NCBI GenBank assembly: GCA_002728855.1
Contig: PBWA01000047.1
Span: 1-43,647, forward strand
From: Flavobacteriaceae bacterium
GTDB lineage: Bacteria; Bacteroidota; Bacteroidia; Flavobacteriales; Flavobacteriaceae
Length of the DNA stretch: 43,647 bases
Reading direction: 5' to 3'
Position 1 is the stretch's first letter; each line of letters begins with the position of its first letter. The translations under genes and the position numbers were made by a program. The notes beneath the pieces are model-generated. The model was not told the DNA's origin, searched no databases, and was given only the letters and a program-made list of their open reading frames with translations. Positions 40,970-43,647 of this stretch are shown in pieces.

Positions 40970-43647
40970 ATGATTAAAAGAACAATAGATGTTAAAGCTG
41001 CGAGAGTTCATAACTTAAAGAATATTAGTTTAAAAATACCTCGTGAAAAGCTTGTCGTTCTCACTGGCTTGTCTGGAAGCGGGAAATCATCACTAGCATT
41101 TGACACTTTATATGCCGAGGGACAAAGAAGATATATTGAAACTTTTTCTGCATATGCCAGGCAGTTTATAGGGACTCTTGAAAGACCTGATGTTGAAAAA
41201 ATAGATGGCTTATCCCCTGTAATAGCTATTGAACAAAAAACTACATCCAAAAATCCTCGATCAACAGTTGGAACAATTACTGAGTTATATGATTTTATTA
41301 GGCTTCTTTATGCAAGAATAGGAATTGCATACAGTTATGTCTCAAATAAAAAAATGATAAGTTATACTGATGAACAAATAAATAAATTAATTGAAGACCA
41401 CTATGATGGAAAAGATATAACAATCATGGCCCCTGTTATCAAATCAAGAAAAGGTCATTATAGAGAACTATTTCAGACTTTTATTAAACAAGGTTTTTTA
41501 AAAGCAAGAATTGACGAGGAAATTGTAGCCCTAAAAGCTGGCTTAGAATTAGACAGATATAAAACTCATGATATTGAACTAATTATTGATAATATAAAGG
41601 TTACTAAGAATAATGTTAGATTACATGAATCAATAAAAACAGGATTGAGAATGGGAAATAACTCATTACTAATTCTTGATTTAAAAAATAATGAAAAAAG
41701 ATATTTTAGTAAAAACCTTATTTGCCCTTCATCTGGAGTTTCATATGACAAACCAGAACCAAATACATTTTCTTTTAATTCGCCAAAAGGGATGTGCAAA
41801 AAATGTAAAGGTCTAGGCGTTATTCAAGAAATCAATAGAAATAAAATTATTCCTGATGAAAATTTATCCATAGCCAGTGGAGGAATTATTCCTTTAGGTA
41901 ACAAAAAAAATAATTGGATTTTCAAACAAATTGAAGCAATAAGTAAAAAATATAACTTTTCTCTTTCTACTAAAATTGCAGACATACCAAAAAAGGGATT
42001 AGAAATAATTTTAAATGGCGGAAATGAAAAGTTTTCAATTAACTCAAAAATTCTTGGAGTTAAAAGAGAATATAAGATTGATTTTGAGGGAATTGAGAAT
42101 TTTATTAAATCTCAAAATTCAAATACAGATTCAAAATCTATAAGGAGGTGGGCTTCCTCTTTTATGGATGAAAATAAATGCGATAAGTGTGAAGGGTCAA
42201 GACTGAAAAATGAAGTTAATTTTTTCAAAATTAATAATAGAAACATTATTGAAATATCAGATATGGATCTGAAAGTTCTTTACAATTGGTTTTCCAAACT
42301 AAGAGGTAAGCTTTCTGAAAAAGAATTAGAAATATCAAAAGAAATAATTGATGAAGTAATAAAAAGGCTAAAATTTTTGATAAATGTTGGCCTGGATTAT
42401 TTAAAATTAAATAGATCAACCAAATCGCTTTCTGGCGGGGAAAGTCAAAGGATTAGACTTGCAACTCAAGTTGGATCCCAGTTAACAGGAGTTCTTTATA
42501 TTATGGATGAGCCAACAATTGGACTTCATCAAAAGGATAATTTAAAATTAATTGATTCTTTAAAATCTTTAAGGGATATTGGAAACTCTATTATAGTTGT
42601 TGAACACGATAAAGAAATGATGCTAAAAGCAGATCATATAATTGATCTAGGTCCATTTGCAGGAAAAAATGGCGGTGAGATAATTTCTCAAGGAACTCCA
42701 AATCATATAAAAAAACAAAATAGTTTAACTGGAGATTATCTTGCCAGCATAAAAAATATTGATTTACCAAAAAAAAGAAGAATAGGAAATGGTAAAAATC
42801 TTATAATTGAGGGATGCTCAGGAAATAATCTTAAAGACATTAATGTTAAATTTCCACTCGGGTTATTAATTGGTGTGACTGGTGTTTCTGGAAGTGGAAA
42901 ATCTACTCTTGTAAATCAAACAGTATATCCTATATTAAGTTCATATTTTTATAAATCACTTTTAAAACCATTACCATATCAAAAAGTGAAAGGGCTTAAT
43001 AATATTGACAAAGTTGTTAATGTTGATCAAAGTCCTATTGGAAGGAGTCCCAGAAGTAACCCTGCAACTTATTGCGGTATTTTTAGTGAAATCCGTTCTA
43101 TTTTTTCTTTAACATTAGAATCAAAACAGCGAGGTTATAAACCTGGAAGGTTTAGTTTTAATGTCAAAGGAGGAAGATGTGAGACTTGTCAAGGTGCAGG
43201 CATAAAAGTAATTGAAATGAATTTTCTTCCAGATGTGCAGATAGAATGTGAAGATTGTAATGGTAAAAGATTTAATCGTGAAACAATCGAGATTAGGTAT
43301 AAAGGAAAATCAATCTATGATATTTTAGAAATGACAATTGATGAGGCTTGTAATTTTTTTGAAACTATTCCAAATCTTTATAGAAAACTCAAAACAATAC
43401 AAAAAGTTGGATTAGGGTACTTAAATTTAGGTCAGTCATCAACTACTCTTTCAGGAGGAGAAGCGCAAAGAATTAAGTTGGCATCAGAGTTATCAAAAAA
43501 AGATACAGGAAAAACCTTTTATATTTTGGACGAACCAACTACAGGTCTTCATTATGAAGATATTAAATTATTGATAAAAGTTCTTAATTTTCTTGTCGAT
43601 AAAGGAAATACCGTTTTAGTCATAGAACATAATTTAGATGTGATAAA
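40970..43647 (+). CDS. uvrA: Excinuclease ABC subunit A, cut by the window edge
   Basis: The reading frame opens with ATG at 40970 and stays open for 892 codons to the window edge; a full UvrA is about 930-950 residues, so only the last 40-60 are missing. It is the damage-sensing ATPase of nucleotide excision repair. The first Walker A is LTGLSGSGKSSLAF (31-44), the first ABC signature LSGGESQRIRLATQ near 485, and the second half begins near 635 (GVTGVSGSGKSTLV). The second signature LSGGEAQRIKLASE and Walker B YILDEPTTGLH are near the end. Zinc-type CxxC pairs occur near 276, 402, 735 and 762; the first module has CPSSG (residues about 251-255), where a serine stands for the usual second cysteine. 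Confidence 0.95.
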   Translation, partial: MIKRTIDVKAARVHNLKNISLKIPREKLVVLTGLSGSGKSSLAFDTLYAEGQRRYIETFSAYARQFIGTLERPDVEKIDGLSPVIAIEQKTTSKNPRSTVGTITELYDFIRLLYARIGIAYSYVSNKKMISYTDEQINKLIEDHYDGKDITIMAPVIKSRKGHYRELFQTFIKQGFLKARIDEEIVALKAGLELDRYKTHDIELIIDNIKVTKNNVRLHESIKTGLRMGNNSLLILDLKNNEKRYFSKNLICPSSGVSYDKPEPNTFSFNSPKGMCKKCKGLGVIQEINRNKIIPDENLSIASGGIIPLGNKKNNWIFKQIEAISKKYNFSLSTKIADIPKKGLEIILNGGNEKFSINSKILGVKREYKIDFEGIENFIKSQNSNTDSKSIRRWASSFMDENKCDKCEGSRLKNEVNFFKINNRNIIEISDMDLKVLYNWFSKLRGKLSEKELEISKEIIDEVIKRLKFLINVGLDYLKLNRSTKSLSGGESQRIRLATQVGSQLTGVLYIMDEPTIGLHQKDNLKLIDSLKSLRDIGNSIIVVEHDKEMMLKADHIIDLGPFAGKNGGEIISQGTPNHIKKQNSLTGDYLASIKNIDLPKKRRIGNGKNLIIEGCSGNNLKDINVKFPLGLLIGVTGVSGSGKSTLVNQTVYPILSSYFYKSLLKPLPYQKVKGLNNIDKVVNVDQSPIGRSPRSNPATYCGIFSEIRSIFSLTLESKQRGYKPGRFSFNVKGGRCETCQGAGIKVIEMNFLPDVQIECEDCNGKRFNRETIEIRYKGKSIYDILEMTIDEACNFFETIPNLYRKLKTIQKVGLGYLNLGQSSTTLSGGEAQRIKLASELSKKDTGKTFYILDEPTTGLHYEDIKLLIKVLNFLVDKGNTVLVIEHNLDVI

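Noticed and set aside
41008-41250. Minus-strand open frame inside uvrA
   Set aside because: It lies opposite the first ATPase motif of uvrA, which is intact in the plus frame.
1-43647. tRNA, rRNA, CRISPR array or insertion sequence
   Set aside because: Intergenic gaps are short and show no cloverleaf, repeat-spacer pattern, transposase or target duplication.

Overview
The window reads as a compact, very AT-rich (about 30% G+C by eye) chromosomal segment from a member of the Bacteroidota, most likely a streamlined aquatic or marine flavobacteria-like lineage. The evidence is an LpxC-FabZ fusion, a PorX-type response regulator/PglZ protein, a fused E1 alpha-beta 2-oxoacid dehydrogenase, a Bacteroidota-type PEP carboxylase, TAnnTTTG -7 promoter elements and a general lack of Shine-Dalgarno sequences. 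There are 41 protein genes, all core or housekeeping in flavour; the last (uvrA) runs off the right edge. I see no rRNA, tRNA, CRISPR array, prophage or insertion sequence.

Layout. 1-279 is AT-rich non-coding sequence with a 12-bp direct repeat and a promoter element. 280-4514: M14 carboxypeptidase, Lrp/AsnC regulator and PEP carboxylase. 4511-9178: aroB (-), proline dehydrogenase (+), then the minus-strand operon porX-tsaE-DUF4258-like. 9259-15551: one rightward lipid A/central metabolism run, lpxD, lpxC-fabZ, lpxA, efp, sucD, fabG and an SPFH protein, with many 4-bp overlaps. 15652-18503: a TetR regulator flanked by repeated TGAGCAAT-like sites, a DUF2911 protein, an anchored amidohydrolase, a YbjQ protein and a 43-residue membrane peptide. 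18500-20476: fused E1 dehydrogenase (-). 20532-25953: SUI1 factor followed by a tightly packed cassette of LolA-like carrier, two LolC/E-like permeases, LolD-like ATPase and a beta-barrel. 25972-31167: ung (-), mutS2 (+), a dicarboxylate/amino-acid symporter (-) and aroC (-). 31334-37639: TPR lipoprotein, glycoside hydrolase lipoprotein, FAD oxidase, TlpA-like lipoprotein, rhomboid protease and a lipid A-type acyltransferase. 37636-43647: glmM (-), gamma-glutamyltransferase lipoprotein and uvrA.

How the genes fit together. Envelope building dominates: lipid A synthesis (lpxD/C/A, fabZ, fabG, the LpxL-like acyltransferase), amino-sugar supply (glmM) and a putative Lol-like export cassette. PorX ties the locus to control of type IX secretion, whose other parts are not in the window. 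aroB and aroC serve aromatic synthesis; ppc, sucD, the E1 enzyme and proline dehydrogenase feed central metabolism.

The most interesting signals are the LolA/ABC/beta-barrel cassette, the repeated putative operator sites around the TetR gene, a perfect 11-bp inverted repeat in the leader of the gamma-glutamyltransferase gene, a 43-codon membrane peptide downstream of ybjQ, and four convergent gene pairs whose stop codons interlock in exactly four bases.
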